Of a stretch of 64,000 nt of DNA, positions 33,857 through 43,992 are shown in pieces. Source of the DNA: Flavobacterium cupriresistens (lineage in GTDB: Bacteria > Bacteroidota > Bacteroidia > Flavobacteriales > Flavobacteriaceae); NCBI RefSeq assembly GCF_020911925.1, contig NZ_CP087134.1, positions 2,356,001 through 2,420,000 on the forward strand, read 5' to 3'. Below the pieces are notes generated by a model. That model did not search any database. It worked only from the letters and a program-made list of their open reading frames with translations, and was not told the DNA's origin. A program made the translations under genes and the position numbers. How positions within the stretch are numbered: position 1 is the first letter of the stretch; every line of letters starts with the position of its first letter.

Positions 33857-34608
33857 ATCAATTTGTATTAATGGAGTATCCCAATGCCGAAACAGGTGAA
33901 ATCGTAACGAGTAAATATTTGAATTTTTTAGAAAAAGAATACCAATCCGACCTTACAAAAATGCTTTTTGCAACTTCGCTCTGTTCGGATGATGTTAATG
34001 TTTCTACAGATTTTAGAAAAGTTTTGGCACGCCCCTTCTCTATGGGAGGCTTGGGTGGACTGCCCTACTCAGGCCGTACAGGAATGGTTGCATTTGCACA
34101 TCATATTCCCGATGGAGGTGATGCTTTTATTTTTTATGCCCCACATATTGGAATTTCTGACCGAGGAGTGCTCGGCGAAATGCGAAGACCCGGACAACGC
34201 AAATTAACTAATAGCTGCGGAGCTTTGATGCTTGGACTAGAGCGATTACAGCAACAAAGTGAAGTCTATGTGCCTATCAACTCCGAGTTGGATTACCAGT
34301 AAATATTGTTGGAAAGAACAGTAATGCCTTATAAGCAAAGAATTTTACAAGCACATAATCCTAAAAAAGAAATCACGGAAGTTTTCTATGAAGAAATTCA
34401 TAAAAAAATACAGCTGCTGGTCAAAATGTCTAAAAAAGAGTTTGCGTGTAAACGTATTTTTTTATTGGGAGGTGTCATAATCAACACATCACCAGAGTTT
34501 AATGATATGGTAGATGTACGAAACTTTCAGGTAATCAATACCAATGAAATAGAAGATGAAGCTTTTGATATTTCTATTTTGGAAACGCCCGCTTTCAAGG
34601 ATTTATAA
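33853..34608 (+). pseudogene. LCIB-type (theta/beta-like) carbonic anhydrase interrupted by in-frame TAA
   Basis: A single frame of 251 codons is interrupted by TAA at 34300-34302 (codon 150). The first part shows the LCIB/C signature: TSLCSDDVN (Cys44), GGLGGLPYSGRTGM, FAHHIPDGGDAF (His83/84, Asp87), HIGISDRGV and TNSCGALML (Cys122). The second part resumes with ILLERTVMPYKQRIL, the family's helical C-terminal half. LCIB-fold proteins coordinate Zn by Cys-His-Cys and hydrate CO2. The start overlaps the end of zur by 4 bp. The first part alone retains the metal site, so two-piece function or readthrough cannot be excluded, but a recent nonsense mutation is the simplest reading. Confidence 0.78.
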
Positions 34609-34632
34609 AAATTTACCCGTAAAATAAAATTA

Positions 34633-35112
34633 GTGATACATAAAATAGACTGCCTGAATCCCGAAGAAATACAACACTTGAAAGACTTTAATATAAAAGA
34701 AAAAATCCTTTCGGTTTTCTATTATTATTGGATAAATGTTTCAAATCCTGACGAACATTACCATTTTATAGATGTTATTGAATTTGTTTTTGATGATTCT
34801 TCCTCTTTGGTTTTTAAACTTAATGATGAAGATTCAGGGATAGCAATTACACAGAAATTTGAATTTGAGCAATACAAAACAAGCTTACAAACTGAATTTT
34901 TACAGCAAATCAGACTTCAAAAAATGGAGGCTACTACGTTAGAAGTTTGGAAATCAGCTTTAATGACTGCTTTTAGACAAATAACTTTTATTGAAGAAAA
35001 AGGACATTTTTTGAATGTGACATTTTGGATTGAATTCAAAAATCAGAAAATAGGAGTCCATTTTCATCCAGTAGAAGGATTGGTTGTTACCAAATGTGAG
35101 GGAATTTTATAA
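34633..35112 (+). CDS. Uncharacterised 159-residue protein of the zinc cluster
   Basis: I do not recognise a family. The frame begins at a GTG at 34633, and the first in-frame ATG lies far inside. The protein is soluble, acidic and rich in aromatic residues. It has a HYHFIDVIEFVFDD segment (about 42-55) and a C-terminal IGVHFHPVEGLVV with two His that could bind metal. It lies between the interrupted carbonic anhydrase and queD, all in the same direction and closely spaced, so it is probably co-transcribed. Confidence 0.6.
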   Translation: MIHKIDCLNPEEIQHLKDFNIKEKILSVFYYYWINVSNPDEHYHFIDVIEFVFDDSSSLVFKLNDEDSGIAITQKFEFEQYKTSLQTEFLQQIRLQKMEATTLEVWKSALMTAFRQITFIEEKGHFLNVTFWIEFKNQKIGVHFHPVEGLVVTKCEGIL

Positions 35113-35132
35113 TTAGCTTAAAAAAACGAACA

Positions 35133-35540
35133 ATGAAAACTACCATTTGCAGAGAAGCATATTTTAATGCCTGCCATAGAATGCACAATCCCAATTGGTC
35201 TGACCAAAAAAACAAAGAAACATTTGGAATATGTAATAATGCCAATTATCACGGGCATAACTTTAGGCTTATTGTAAAAATAACAGGAGAAATTAATCCC
35301 GAAACGGGTTATGTTATGGATATGAAAGTCTTGGGAACTATTATTAAAAACGAAATCGAAGACCGTTTTGATCATAAAAATCTCAATCTTGATTGTCTGG
35401 AATTTGTAAACAAAATAGCCTCTACCGAAAATTTTGCCTGGATTATTTTCGGAATTCTAAAATCAAAATTACCAAAAGACATTAAACTTAAAATCATTCT
35501 TTTTGAAACAGACAAAAACAGTGTCGAAGTTGAAGAATAA
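35133..35540 (+). CDS. queD: 6-carboxytetrahydropterin synthase (QueD/PTPS family)
   Basis: This 135-residue protein has the zinc triad His15 (FNACHRMH), His40 and His42 (NYHGHN) and catalytic Cys34 ([12 protein letters not shown]). Other family marks are [20 protein letters not shown] and ENFAWIIF. It converts the FolE product dihydroneopterin triphosphate to 6-carboxytetrahydropterin in queuosine (7-deazaguanine) synthesis. The gene is 20 bp after the unknown gene and 20 bp before the second COG0523 GTPase. FolE and QueD together restore two zinc-dependent steps of the same pathway. Confidence 0.92.
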   Translation: MKTTICREAYFNACHRMHNPNWSDQKNKETFGICNNANYHGHNFRLIVKITGEINPETGYVMDMKVLGTIIKNEIEDRFDHKNLNLDCLEFVNKIASTENFAWIIFGILKSKLPKDIKLKIILFETDKNSVEVEE

Positions 35541-35560
35541 AAAAAATAAAAAAACATAAA

Positions 35561-36799
35561 ATGAAAAAATTACCCGTAACCGTATTATCAGGATTTCTTG
35601 GAGCAGGAAAAACCACACTGCTCAATCATATCCTGCACAACAAGGAAGGTTTAAAAGTTGCCGTAATCGTTAATGACATGAGTGAGGTTAACGTCGATGC
35701 CCGATTAGTTAAAAACGAAATGACGTTATCACGTACCGAAGAAAAACTCGTTGAAATGAGCAATGGCTGTATTTGCTGCACCCTTAGGGAAGATTTGATG
35801 CTAGAAGTTGAAAAACTGGCCAGAGAAAACCGTTTTGATTATCTGCTGATAGAAAGTACAGGGATCAGTGAACCTATTCCTGTAGCCCAGACTTTTACTT
35901 TTATAAATGAAGATGAAAATATTGACTTGTCCCGTTTTAGCTATATTGATGCCATGGTCACGGTAGTTGACGCTTTCAACTTTTTCAAAGATTTTGGAAG
36001 TGCAAAAACACTGGCAGACATTCAGGCAACCAACATCGAGAATGATAATAGGACCATTGTAAATCTATTGGTAGATCAGGTAGAATTTGCCAATGTAATT
36101 GTGCTGAACAAAACCGATCTGGTGACAGAAAGCCAATTAGAAACCTTAAGAGCTTCCCTTCATAAGCTTAACCCGGGAGCCAAAATTATCTGCTCGGAAC
36201 TGGGTAAAGTAAATCCAAACGAAATTATAAATACAGGATTATTCAACTACGAGGACGCTGAAACTTCAGCAGGATGGATACGCGAGCTCGAAGGTATCCA
36301 TACTCCTGAAACGGAAGAGTACGGTATCAGTTCATTTGTTTTTCGGGATCCAAGACCTTTTCATCCCTACCGTTTGTGGGATTTTATTTCAAAGGATTTT
36401 CCCCGCGCAGTCATCCGCAGCAAAGGATTATTTTGGCTGGCATCAAGCCCGGAGCAGGCTATCAACTGGAGCCAGGCCGGAGGCTCTATGAAAGCAGAAA
36501 ATGCCGGGGTCTGGTGGGCAAGCATGCCGCTGGGTGAGCGAATGAATTTTCAGAGTTTTGTTGAGAATCAGGAGATCATCGAAGAACGCTGGACACTTGA
36601 TTTTGGAGACAGGCTTAACGAATTGGTTTTTATTGGGATTTCGATGGATGAAAAAGAAATAACAAAACAATTGGAAAGCTGCCTTTGCAGTGCTGATGAA
36701 ATTATGGATCTGCAGGATGGTTTTTTCTCTAATAAAGATCCTTTTCCAATTGAGAGAACTACCGGAGTTAAAGGCGAAACAGCTTTTTTGCACGAATAA
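35561..36799 (+). CDS. COG0523 metal-chaperone GTPase with CobW C-terminal domain (ZigA-like)
   Basis: This 412-residue G3E GTPase carries Walker [10 protein letters not shown] (10-18), the metal-binding GCICC motif (69-73), [11 protein letters not shown] and NKTDLV. It is followed by a CobW_C domain (about 290-395, [18 protein letters not shown] and [17 protein letters not shown]). This architecture matches ZigA/YciC-type proteins that deliver zinc under starvation. It is the second COG0523 gene in 8 kb and, having the CobW_C domain, is not redundant in structure with the shorter copy at 28.2 kb. It precedes a TonB receptor by about 60 bp. Confidence 0.92.
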   Translation: MKKLPVTVLSGFLGAGKTTLLNHILHNKEGLKVAVIVNDMSEVNVDARLVKNEMTLSRTEEKLVEMSNGCICCTLREDLMLEVEKLARENRFDYLLIESTGISEPIPVAQTFTFINEDENIDLSRFSYIDAMVTVVDAFNFFKDFGSAKTLADIQATNIENDNRTIVNLLVDQVEFANVIVLNKTDLVTESQLETLRASLHKLNPGAKIICSELGKVNPNEIINTGLFNYEDAETSAGWIRELEGIHTPETEEYGISSFVFRDPRPFHPYRLWDFISKDFPRAVIRSKGLFWLASSPEQAINWSQAGGSMKAENAGVWWASMPLGERMNFQSFVENQEIIEERWTLDFGDRLNELVFIGISMDEKEITKQLESCLCSADEIMDLQDGFFSNKDPFPIERTTGVKGETAFLHE

Positions 36800-36860
36800 T
36801 ATTTTGTACTACTAGGTGAGAGCATCATATCAGGATTTTTCAAAATAATAGAATAATAGA

Positions 36861-39165
36861 ATGAGCTGGAGTTTTAGAATAATTGTTTTTTTCTTTTTAG
36901 CATTTTTCCCTTTACAGCGGTCTTTAGCGCAGGTATACTCTATTGAAGGATTTGTAAAAAGTAGTAACAATACTACTTTACCAAATATTACTATAGTCCT
37001 TAAGGGCTTACAAAACAGCGTATCCTCGCAGCGCATATTTACAGACAGTCTGGGATACTATCGTTTTGACAATATTAAGCAGGGGCGCTATATAGTCGCA
37101 GCAGAAAGTCAGGAGTACGGCATATCAGTAAGTGATACCATTGATTTGGGCGCGGTCAGTCCCAAGGCAGTTCATCACTTTTTGATGGAAATTTCAGCCA
37201 AAGCACTTGATGAAGTGGTAATAACAAATAAGAAGGCTTTAATTGAGGCTGAAAAAGGGAAAATGATTTTTAACGTTGCAGGCAATGCGGCCAACAGCGG
37301 TATATCGGCTTTCGAAGTGCTTAAAAAAATTCCCGGTATCACTATTGGGCAGAATGACGACATTCTACTAAAGGGAACCTCGGGAGCCAATATAATGATA
37401 GATGGCAAAATGAGTTATATAACAGGTAACCAGCTCGCGATTTACCTAAAGGGGCTCAGCGCCGATGATGTCAGTAAAATTGAAGTCATTACCAATCCCT
37501 CGGCCGCATTTGATGCTTCAGGAAATTCAGGGCTCATCAATATTGTAACAAAGGCAAACAAGAAAAAAGGCTATGCGCTTAATTTGAGAAGCAGCATATC
37601 CAAAGGTGCTTTCTGGATGAACAATCAAAATATCTCAGCAGGTATGAACCAGGATAAATGGAATGCTTACGCCTCCTTTGACTATAATACACCGCATAGA
37701 AAAAGGACAGGTGAAAGCGGAAACAGTATTATAGAAAATGATCAAAAAATCACTTTAAGCAGAGAAAATAACATTCCGTTTAAGATATATTACTATACCT
37801 GGAAGATTGGCGGGAGCTGGAAACTTGCTTTCAAACGTATATTCGACTTATGAACTAACAGAGCCGTACCATTATGATGCTTACAATTTTGATTACCTGT
37901 TTGAAATTGATTCGGCAGGGAAAAAAATTACTGCAGATGCCCGGTATGTGTCGTATCGCAACTATTCTGATGCGCTTATGACAGCAGATCATTATGGCGC
38001 TGCAGGTGAGTCCCTTTTTACCAATGTCATTCGGACACATCAGCCGGGTTCCATAAAAATAAAATCGGTACAGGCCGATGCAGAGCTTCCCTTTGATGAA
38101 ATTAATTTAAAAACAGGATTTAAATTTGCAGAGGTGTGTAATGATAATAATTTTCATTCGGAAAAACTAGATCAGGATCAGTATATTGAAATAGAAGACA
38201 TGACCGATCATTTTCAATACAGCGAAAAGATCATAGCCGGCTACATTTCTGGGTCTAAATCTATTGCTAAAATTTCATTTGATTTGGGATTTCGAATAGA
38301 GCATACGATCTCGGAAATTGATCTTGCCAATGCAATGGTTAATAGAAGCAACAACTATACAAGTTTCTTTCCTAATTTTTCAGCCAGCCATCAATTTCAG
38401 GATGACAGCAGGATCAATATCGCTGTTAGCAAAAGAATCAACAGGCCGGCTTATTCGGGGCTGAATCCGGTAAGGTGGTACAATGATGAATATTTTTATT
38501 TTTACGGAAATCCCGACTTAGTTCCAGAGACGGCTAGGCTTTTCACAACCTCCTATGTACTTTCCAATAAATATATTTTTAATATGGAATACAGTAAAAG
38601 CAGCAATTACATATCCCGCAGACTTTCTTATGATCCCAATGGTGTAACAATTAGATCCCAGAGTGCTAATTTTAGGAATTATGACCGTTTTGATTTTAAT
38701 ACTGTAACGCCATTAAAAATTTCTGACAGTTGGGGTCTTCAGGTATTGACTGGTGTTAATTACATATTTTATCCCATATCTGAGGCAGATTATCAAAGCA
38801 ATTTGCAGCAATGGGCCTGGAACTTATCCCTGCAGCAGCAGGTTAAATTCCTTGAACACTATTCAGCAGATATCTCCATCAAATATACTTCAAGCGAGCT
38901 TTACGGGGTGTATGTGACAGGTGATGTGTTTTTTATAGATTTTGGAGTAAAGCGTACTTTGATCAAAGGACTCGATGCTGTCATAGCGGTAAATGATGTA
39001 TTTAACAGCTATCGCGAAATAGGATACTCAAATAGTCGTCTGACAAATTATTATTATAATGAGAAACCTGATTCGCGTCGCGTAAGCCTAACCTTACGAT
39101 ATAATTTTGGGGGAGAATTAGTCAATTCAGGTAAAAAGAAAACCGAAGAACAGCAAAGACTTTAG
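36861..39165 (+). pseudogene. TonB-dependent receptor / barrel protein broken by frameshift
   Basis: The first frame (36861-37853, 330 residues) encodes a signal peptide, a carboxypeptidase-like domain (EGFVKSSNNTTLPNITIVLK) and a plug (VLKKIPGITIGQNDDILLKG, IDGKMSYITG, VEVITNPS-like IEVITNPSAAF). It then shifts and stops. The barrel continues in the +1 frame from about 37807 to 39165, ending SLTLRYNFGG. The two frames overlap at 37807-37853. The junction seems to lack some strands expected between TWKIGG and STYELTEP, so a small deletion rather than one base is possible. As the cluster's only receptor, it would have imported zinc or a zinc chelate. Confidence 0.8.
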
Positions 39166-39288
39166 CTTCGTATGGAATTTAAATTACAGATGATTGCAGT
39201 TTGTTTAAAGTGTAAATACTTGTAAAAGAGCATAGTACAGACAAAGTAATGAGTTGTGTGTCGCTGATAGAGCAAATAATTTATTGAT

Positions 39289-39296
39289 TATATTTG
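39289..39296 (+). promoter_or_regulatory. Probable -7 box for the alkaline phosphatase gene
   Basis: TATATTTG fits the TAnnTTTG consensus and lies 24 bp before the ATG at 39321. The -33 element is not obvious. Confidence 0.45.
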
Positions 39297-39320
39297 AAAA
39301 CACTTATAAATATTAAAAAA

Positions 39321-40736
39321 ATGGACAGAAGGAAGTTTTTTAAGAATGGCTCTTTATTTACAATTGGAGCAGTGATGATGAATCCTCTGGAGGGCTCTGC
39401 CAATGTTTTAGATTTAGAGGAAGTTAATAAAAACAAAAAAGCCAAAAATATTATACTGTTAGTCAGTGACGGAATGAGTACCGGAACATTGAATATGGCT
39501 GATTTGTTTTTGAGCAGAAAAAATGGCATTGGTTCCAATTGGTTACAGTTGTATAAAGACAACAAAGTTTCAAGAGCTTTAATGGATACGGCATCTGCGA
39601 GTTCCATAGTCACAGATTCATCTGCAGCCAGTTCATCCTGGGGAGGTGGTTTTAGGGTCAATAATGGTGTGCTGAATGTAAGTCCGACAGGAGAGCCTCA
39701 TTTACCTATTTGGCAAAAATTTAAAAAAGGCGGAAAAATGGCGGGCTGTGTCACGACCGTTCCCATTACTCATGCCACTCCAGCCGGATTCTGCGTGAAC
39801 AGCAAAAGTAGAAATGCTCAGGAAGATATAGCCCAGCAATATCTGGATCTTGGTTTTGATATTATGATGGGCGGAGGAGCAAATTATTTCAGTCCGGAAC
39901 TGCGAAAAGATAAAAAAGACATGTATGCCGCTTTTAAAGCTAAAGGTTATCAGGTTGTAAAAACGAAATCTGAAATGGAAAGTGCATCCAATTCGGAGTC
40001 CGTTTTAGGTGTTTTTTCAGATGATGGCCTTCCATATTATGTAGATAGAAATAGTGATGAAAATTTAAAAAAGACTATTCCCAGTCTTGCTCAAATGACC
40101 CAAAAGGCAATCGACAGAATGAAGAATCATAAAAATGGTTTCGTTTTGCAGGTTGAAAGCGGAAAAGTGGACTGGGCAGCACACGCCAATGATATTGCAG
40201 GCTTGATTCACGATCAGATTGAATTTGATGAGGCTGTAAAAGCGGCTATAGATTTTGCTGAGAAAGACAAAGAAACTTTAGTTATTATCACAACAGATCA
40301 TGGAAATGCAAATCCGGGAATTATTTATGGGAAATACGCCAACGATAACTTTGACAGTATTCAAAAATATACCCAGACCAATGAGTGGATATTGAACCAG
40401 ATTAAGCATGATTCGACAGTTTCACAAGTAAAAGAAATTATCGAAAAAGCGAATGGACATTCGGTTGCTGACCAAGAGGCTAAAACCGTGTTAGGTTATT
40501 ACGATGGATTACATAAAGAGGACGGCTTGTATAATTACAAAAAGCTGCCTTATAGAGCTTTTGCAGAAATGCAGGGAAAAATAAATTCTGTCGGATGGAT
40601 CAGCATGGATCATTCCGCAGACTATGTTGAATTGGCCATGTTTGGACCTGGGAGCGAGCTTTTAAAGCCTTTTGTTAAAAATACCGATCTGCATTATTTA
40701 ATGCTCCAAGCCGCCGAAGTTGAAAATAAATTTTAA
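39321..40736 (+). CDS. Alkaline phosphatase, Tat-exported
   Basis: This 471-residue protein is started at the ATG at 39321, because the twin-Arg signal MDRRKFFKNGSLFTIGAVMM begins there; the TTG 27 bp upstream is unlikely. Motifs of the PhoA family are IILLVSDGMS (Asp50 metal ligand), VTDSSAASS with the phosphorylated Ser100, THATPAGFCVN, VESGKVDWAAHAND and IITTDHGN. It hydrolyses phosphate monoesters in the periplasm using two zinc ions and one magnesium. The location after a zinc-linked cluster may be coincidental, or it may be another zinc enzyme controlled by Zur. Confidence 0.92.
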   Translation: MDRRKFFKNGSLFTIGAVMMNPLEGSANVLDLEEVNKNKKAKNIILLVSDGMSTGTLNMADLFLSRKNGIGSNWLQLYKDNKVSRALMDTASASSIVTDSSAASSSWGGGFRVNNGVLNVSPTGEPHLPIWQKFKKGGKMAGCVTTVPITHATPAGFCVNSKSRNAQEDIAQQYLDLGFDIMMGGGANYFSPELRKDKKDMYAAFKAKGYQVVKTKSEMESASNSESVLGVFSDDGLPYYVDRNSDENLKKTIPSLAQMTQKAIDRMKNHKNGFVLQVESGKVDWAAHANDIAGLIHDQIEFDEAVKAAIDFAEKDKETLVIITTDHGNANPGIIYGKYANDNFDSIQKYTQTNEWILNQIKHDSTVSQVKEIIEKANGHSVADQEAKTVLGYYDGLHKEDGLYNYKKLPYRAFAEMQGKINSVGWISMDHSADYVELAMFGPGSELLKPFVKNTDLHYLMLQAAEVENKF

Positions 40737-40871
40737 GAGGATAAAATTAATCTGCGAGTGCTGAATTCTAGTCTTTATTTAGATTTTTTTTGTGTTATAA
40801 AGTATTATAAATAGATTTCTTTATAGAGTATTAATTTGAATATTGCATAAAAAATGGGGGATTCTAATTCC

Positions 40872-41642
40872 GGCTCTGTCGCATCTGCCATGTGAATCCG
40901 AAATAAATCAGGAATCCCAAAATTATGCAGCTAATTTACAGAATGATTTGAAGATACTTGTTCCTGGGTTAAGCATCTGATTTTTTCTCAACATGTGTAC
41001 AACTTCAATTCCTGCCAGGGTTCTTTTGGCAGAAGCAAAACTTTTAAAACCCAAGCCGTTTTGTATCCGCCACTTGATGAAATGATGGTCTTGTTCAATA
41101 ATATTGTTGAGATATTTACATTTACGAATCTTTATATTCGAAAATGATCGTTTGTTATAAACCCTTATTGCGCTGGTGTTAGAGCCACTTTTGTTATATT
41201 TATTACCGTTGGCCTGCAGTTATTTTTTATCGCTTTTATTAAAAATGACTGCGCACTCATTCTCTGTCTCCTTCTGGTCAATAGAAAATCAACGGTATTA
41301 CCCCATTTATCAACAGCTCGATATAAGTAACACTAGACACCTTTTATTTTTATATACGTTTCATCCATTCGCCAGCTGGCTCCTACACTCTTCTTTCTCT
41401 TCTTGAGTTCCGAGTCAATCAGAGGTGAAAATTTAAATACCCAACGCTGAATTGTAGCGTGATCAACTGCTACTCCTCGCATTTTCATTATTTCCTCAAC
41501 ATCTCGGTAACTCAATGTAAATCGTAATTTGAAATAAACAGCCTGCAAAATAATAGCTTTGGGATAACAATGACCTTTGGTATTCATTTAATGTATTTTT
41601 AAGATCTAAATATAATAGTTATCTAAGAGATGCGACAGAACC
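40872..41642 (-). mobile_element. Degenerate IS6-family element with terminal inverted repeats
   Basis: Terminal inverted repeats GGCTCTGTCGCATCT (40872) and AGATGCGACAGAACC (ending 41642) match except for one base. They enclose a 771-bp element of IS6-like size. The flanks do not show a matching 8-bp target duplication, so one side may have recombined. Confidence 0.82.
40923..41587 (-). pseudogene. IS6-family transposase, broken
   Basis: The intact start (41587) reads through RDVEEIMKMRGVAVDHATIQ and RMDETYIKIKGV, containing the first catalytic Asp, and stops at TAG. The frame then continues CYLYRAVDKWGNTVDFLLT with the second Asp. A frameshift follows TVINI, after which another frame gives SGSNTSAIRVYN, EQDHHFIKWRIQ and a TAA at 40923. 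One stop and one frameshift inactivate it. It reads cleanly as an IS6 (IS26-like) DDE transposase. Confidence 0.85.
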
Positions 41643-41694
41643 ACTTTTAGGCGCATTCCAGAATTTCAACTTCAAAACATCTGAAAATTAATCT

Positions 41695-41835
41695 TTAAAA
41701 TTGAATTCTAAAAGGAGAAGCAGGGAGTCCCGATGAATTTATCAAATTAACATCCGGCACATTTTTCCAGCCATATTGTATTTCAAGCAATTCACTTTTT
41801 TTATTCAAAACAATTACAAGTTTATTATCTTTCAA
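41695..41835 (-). pseudogene. C-terminal scrap of a sialate O-acetylesterase-like gene
   Basis: The minus-strand frame ending at TAA 41695-41697 encodes LVIVLNKKSELLEIQYGW, then NVPDVNLINSSGLPASPFR. Members of the sialate O-acetylesterase family end in a very similar way (WADNP..NLYN..GLPASPFR). Only the last ~45 residues survive. The upstream border coincides with the point where the response-regulator fragment stops making sense, so the two scraps are fused. Confidence 0.65.
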
Positions 41836-42037
41836 TTGTTTGAATAAAATCGAAACCGGTAAAATCAGGCATATGGATATCCAGAAAAATCAAATCGACC
41901 TCATTCTGATTAAGATATTTTATGGCATTTATAGCATTTGAGAACTCTTGTAATAAGTTTAACTGGGAGAGACTCTTAATCATTTTTCCCATGATGGCTC
42001 TTGCCATTTCTTCGTCATCAATAATAATGCAGTTCAT
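41825..42037 (-). pseudogene. N-terminal fragment of a LytTR-type response regulator
   Basis: Seventy residues of a receiver domain are present: MNCIIIDDEEMARAIM with the acidic pocket (Asp7, Asp8), then VDLIFLDIHMPDFTGFDF with the phosphorylated Asp. The sequence ends in a stop straight after FIQTIER, before the switch Thr/Lys and the DNA-binding domain. A full member would be about 240 residues. It is non-functional and joined to the esterase scrap downstream. Confidence 0.75.
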
Positions 42038-42344
42038 AGTTTAAGACGATATTATAATAAACGCCCTTCGGAGGATTAAAAGTAACCACAAACCCAAATT
42101 GCAGCGTAGAACTATTTTTTTTTTTAATTTTCTTATGCATTAGAAAGATAATAACTTTTTTTAAGACCTAATATGGAAATTTTATATTTTAATTTTTTTA
42201 TTATTCCAAAAGGATTTGTTAATAAAATATTTTTTTTAGAAAGTTTCCCTAACAACGACAATTAAATGCTCTATTTGATTATAGTTACAGGAAGCTGTAC
42301 TTTTTTAAATCGAGTAAAATTATTTTTATATTACATCAATATGC
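42038..42344. other. Intergenic, no gene seen
   Basis: AT-rich sequence upstream of the response-regulator fragment. No sensor kinase or other ORF is visible. Confidence 0.4.
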
Positions 42345-42649
42345 AAATTCTGACCGAGGAATCCAATATGCAAATAAAAAAATGCTGATGTATTTGACTC
42401 CTATAAAAATAGCACAAGAAGTATGGGCCGTAAAAGAGAAGGCTGGGATAATGCGGTTGCTGAAAGTTTTTTCAAATCTTTAAAAACGAATTGTTTTACG
42501 GCAGTAAATTAATTTCTAGAGAACAGATGGGACTTGAAATTTTTGAGTACATCGAAATTTGGTGCAATAAAAAAAGAAGGCATTTGGCTTTGAACTTTAA
42601 AACAATTGAAGAATTTAATAAACTAACTGATTGTAAAAATGTAGTTTAA
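42345..42649 (+). pseudogene. 3' remnant of an IS3-family (IS150-like) OrfB transposase
   Basis: Pieces in three frames line up with the end of an IS3-type integrase core: SDRGIQYANKKM, then SYKNSTRSMGRKREGWDNAV and AESFFKSLK (the glutamate region), then LISREQMGLEIFEYIEIWCN and RRHLALNFKTIEEFNK, ending at TAA 42647. At least two frameshifts separate them and the 5' half is missing. Confidence 0.85.
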
Positions 42650-42758
42650 TTTTTTCTCCGGTTTTTGTTTGTATATTCAGTTTTGGTTTACAAATTATTT
42701 TAATAGTTATATTTTATTTTGATAATGATATATCCAGTATACCATCTTTAAAAAGAAA

Positions 42759-43838
42759 TTAAGTAGTTACAATTTTAGGAAGGATTCTAGTTTTAGGTTT
42801 CATTCCTTTGGCATTTATTTCAAATCTTGTCTGCTCAGATTTTTCAAATGTCGGTGAAATTGGAACCTTTAATAATCCTTCATCTTGAAAATTTCTAGCA
42901 AATAATTCCCATTTTATTACTACGTATTTAGTTTTATAATCGGTCCTAAAACAAATTGAATCAATAATTACAGAATCGTTTTGTACTAAAACATTTTGCT
43001 CCGGAACGAATTCAGCTTTATTACTCTCTATAAATCTAACATTGTATTTATATTTATAAATATCATCCCATGAATTTCTTTTATTAACAGAATCAATTTC
43101 TACCACCTCGTCAAAAATAATATACAATTTGTAGTCTTCTAAGACTTCAGGTCCATAATTTGTGAATTTTAAATCTAAAATACAGTTACTTAAATTTTTC
43201 TCTTTGGTATAATTATAACCTAGCATGCTTGGCATAAGATAATTCAATGGTTGGCAATTAGTGACTTCTTTAATATCAGGCATTTTTGAAAAATCTTTCT
43301 CTGGAAAATCACCATTCATAAAATCTATATACTGATCATATGTCTCGATTTTGTTTACAATATTTCTGTAATAGAAGTCTCCAGTACTATTTGACTTGAT
43401 TTCATCTATAAGTTCCATAGGATTTTTTCCAAGAATCTCATAAACTCTTTTCCAAGAATCTCTATCAATATAAGTTGTTATTTCCTTTATAAAAATTGGT
43501 TTTAATGAACCTTTATTAGTAATTGATAATTCTACTAATGTATCTTTTGAAGATATTTTATTCTCTTCAACCATTTTTATCCATTTTGCTTTATGTAAGA
43601 AAAGTTCTTCACGGGAGTATTTTATGCCTTTTGGATGTAAATTATTATAATTATGACCTGCAAAAGAATGGCAATTAAAACATAAAGCAATTGCGTTTTC
43701 TAATGTGTTTTCTCCACCTTCAGCTTCTGGTTTGATATGATGTATTTCCATATTCAAACCCACATTCTTATGACAAACACAACAATGGCGAGCACATAAA
43801 ACTAAAATCTGATTTTTAACTTTTTTAGGAAACCCCAT
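42759..43838 (-). CDS. HNH endonuclease with an uncharacterised C-terminal domain
   Basis: I start this 359-residue protein at the ATG at 43838 (MGFPKKVKNQIL). An upstream in-frame start at 43907 would add 23 residues of no recognisable character. The HNH domain (about 8-75) has the zinc pairs C19-x2-C22 and C53-x2-C56 and the catalytic HH at 33-34 with Asn48 (IHHIKPEAEGGENTLENAIA). The following ~270 residues match nothing I know and contain repeated beta-rich segments. HNH proteins in such accessory settings are nicking or cutting enzymes of restriction, mobile or defence systems. It is divergent from the IS1595 transposase. Confidence 0.8.
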   Translation of the reverse strand: MGFPKKVKNQILVLCARHCCVCHKNVGLNMEIHHIKPEAEGGENTLENAIALCFNCHSFAGHNYNNLHPKGIKYSREELFLHKAKWIKMVEENKISSKDTLVELSITNKGSLKPIFIKEITTYIDRDSWKRVYEILGKNPMELIDEIKSNSTGDFYYRNIVNKIETYDQYIDFMNGDFPEKDFSKMPDIKEVTNCQPLNYLMPSMLGYNYTKEKNLSNCILDLKFTNYGPEVLEDYKLYIIFDEVVEIDSVNKRNSWDDIYKYKYNVRFIESNKAEFVPEQNVLVQNDSVIIDSICFRTDYKTKYVVIKWELFARNFQDEGLLKVPISPTFEKSEQTRFEINAKGMKPKTRILPKIVTT

Positions 43839-43992
43839 TTCTATCGTATTATTAAAACTTAAACATTGTAAAAATAAAACTATAAAATCATAATAACAAG
43901 TCGTCAAAATTTCCGTTTTCCAAACTTTTTCAATTCAAATTCATTTAATTTTCAAATGTTGTTGAATTCGTCATAATACTAACTCAAAAATT

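Noticed and set aside
29785..34302. Stop-codon reassignment or pyrrolysine/selenocysteine insertion
   Set aside because: The interruptions are TAG and TAA in different genes, intact neighbours use both as real stops, and no insertion structures are visible. Ordinary mutation is simpler.
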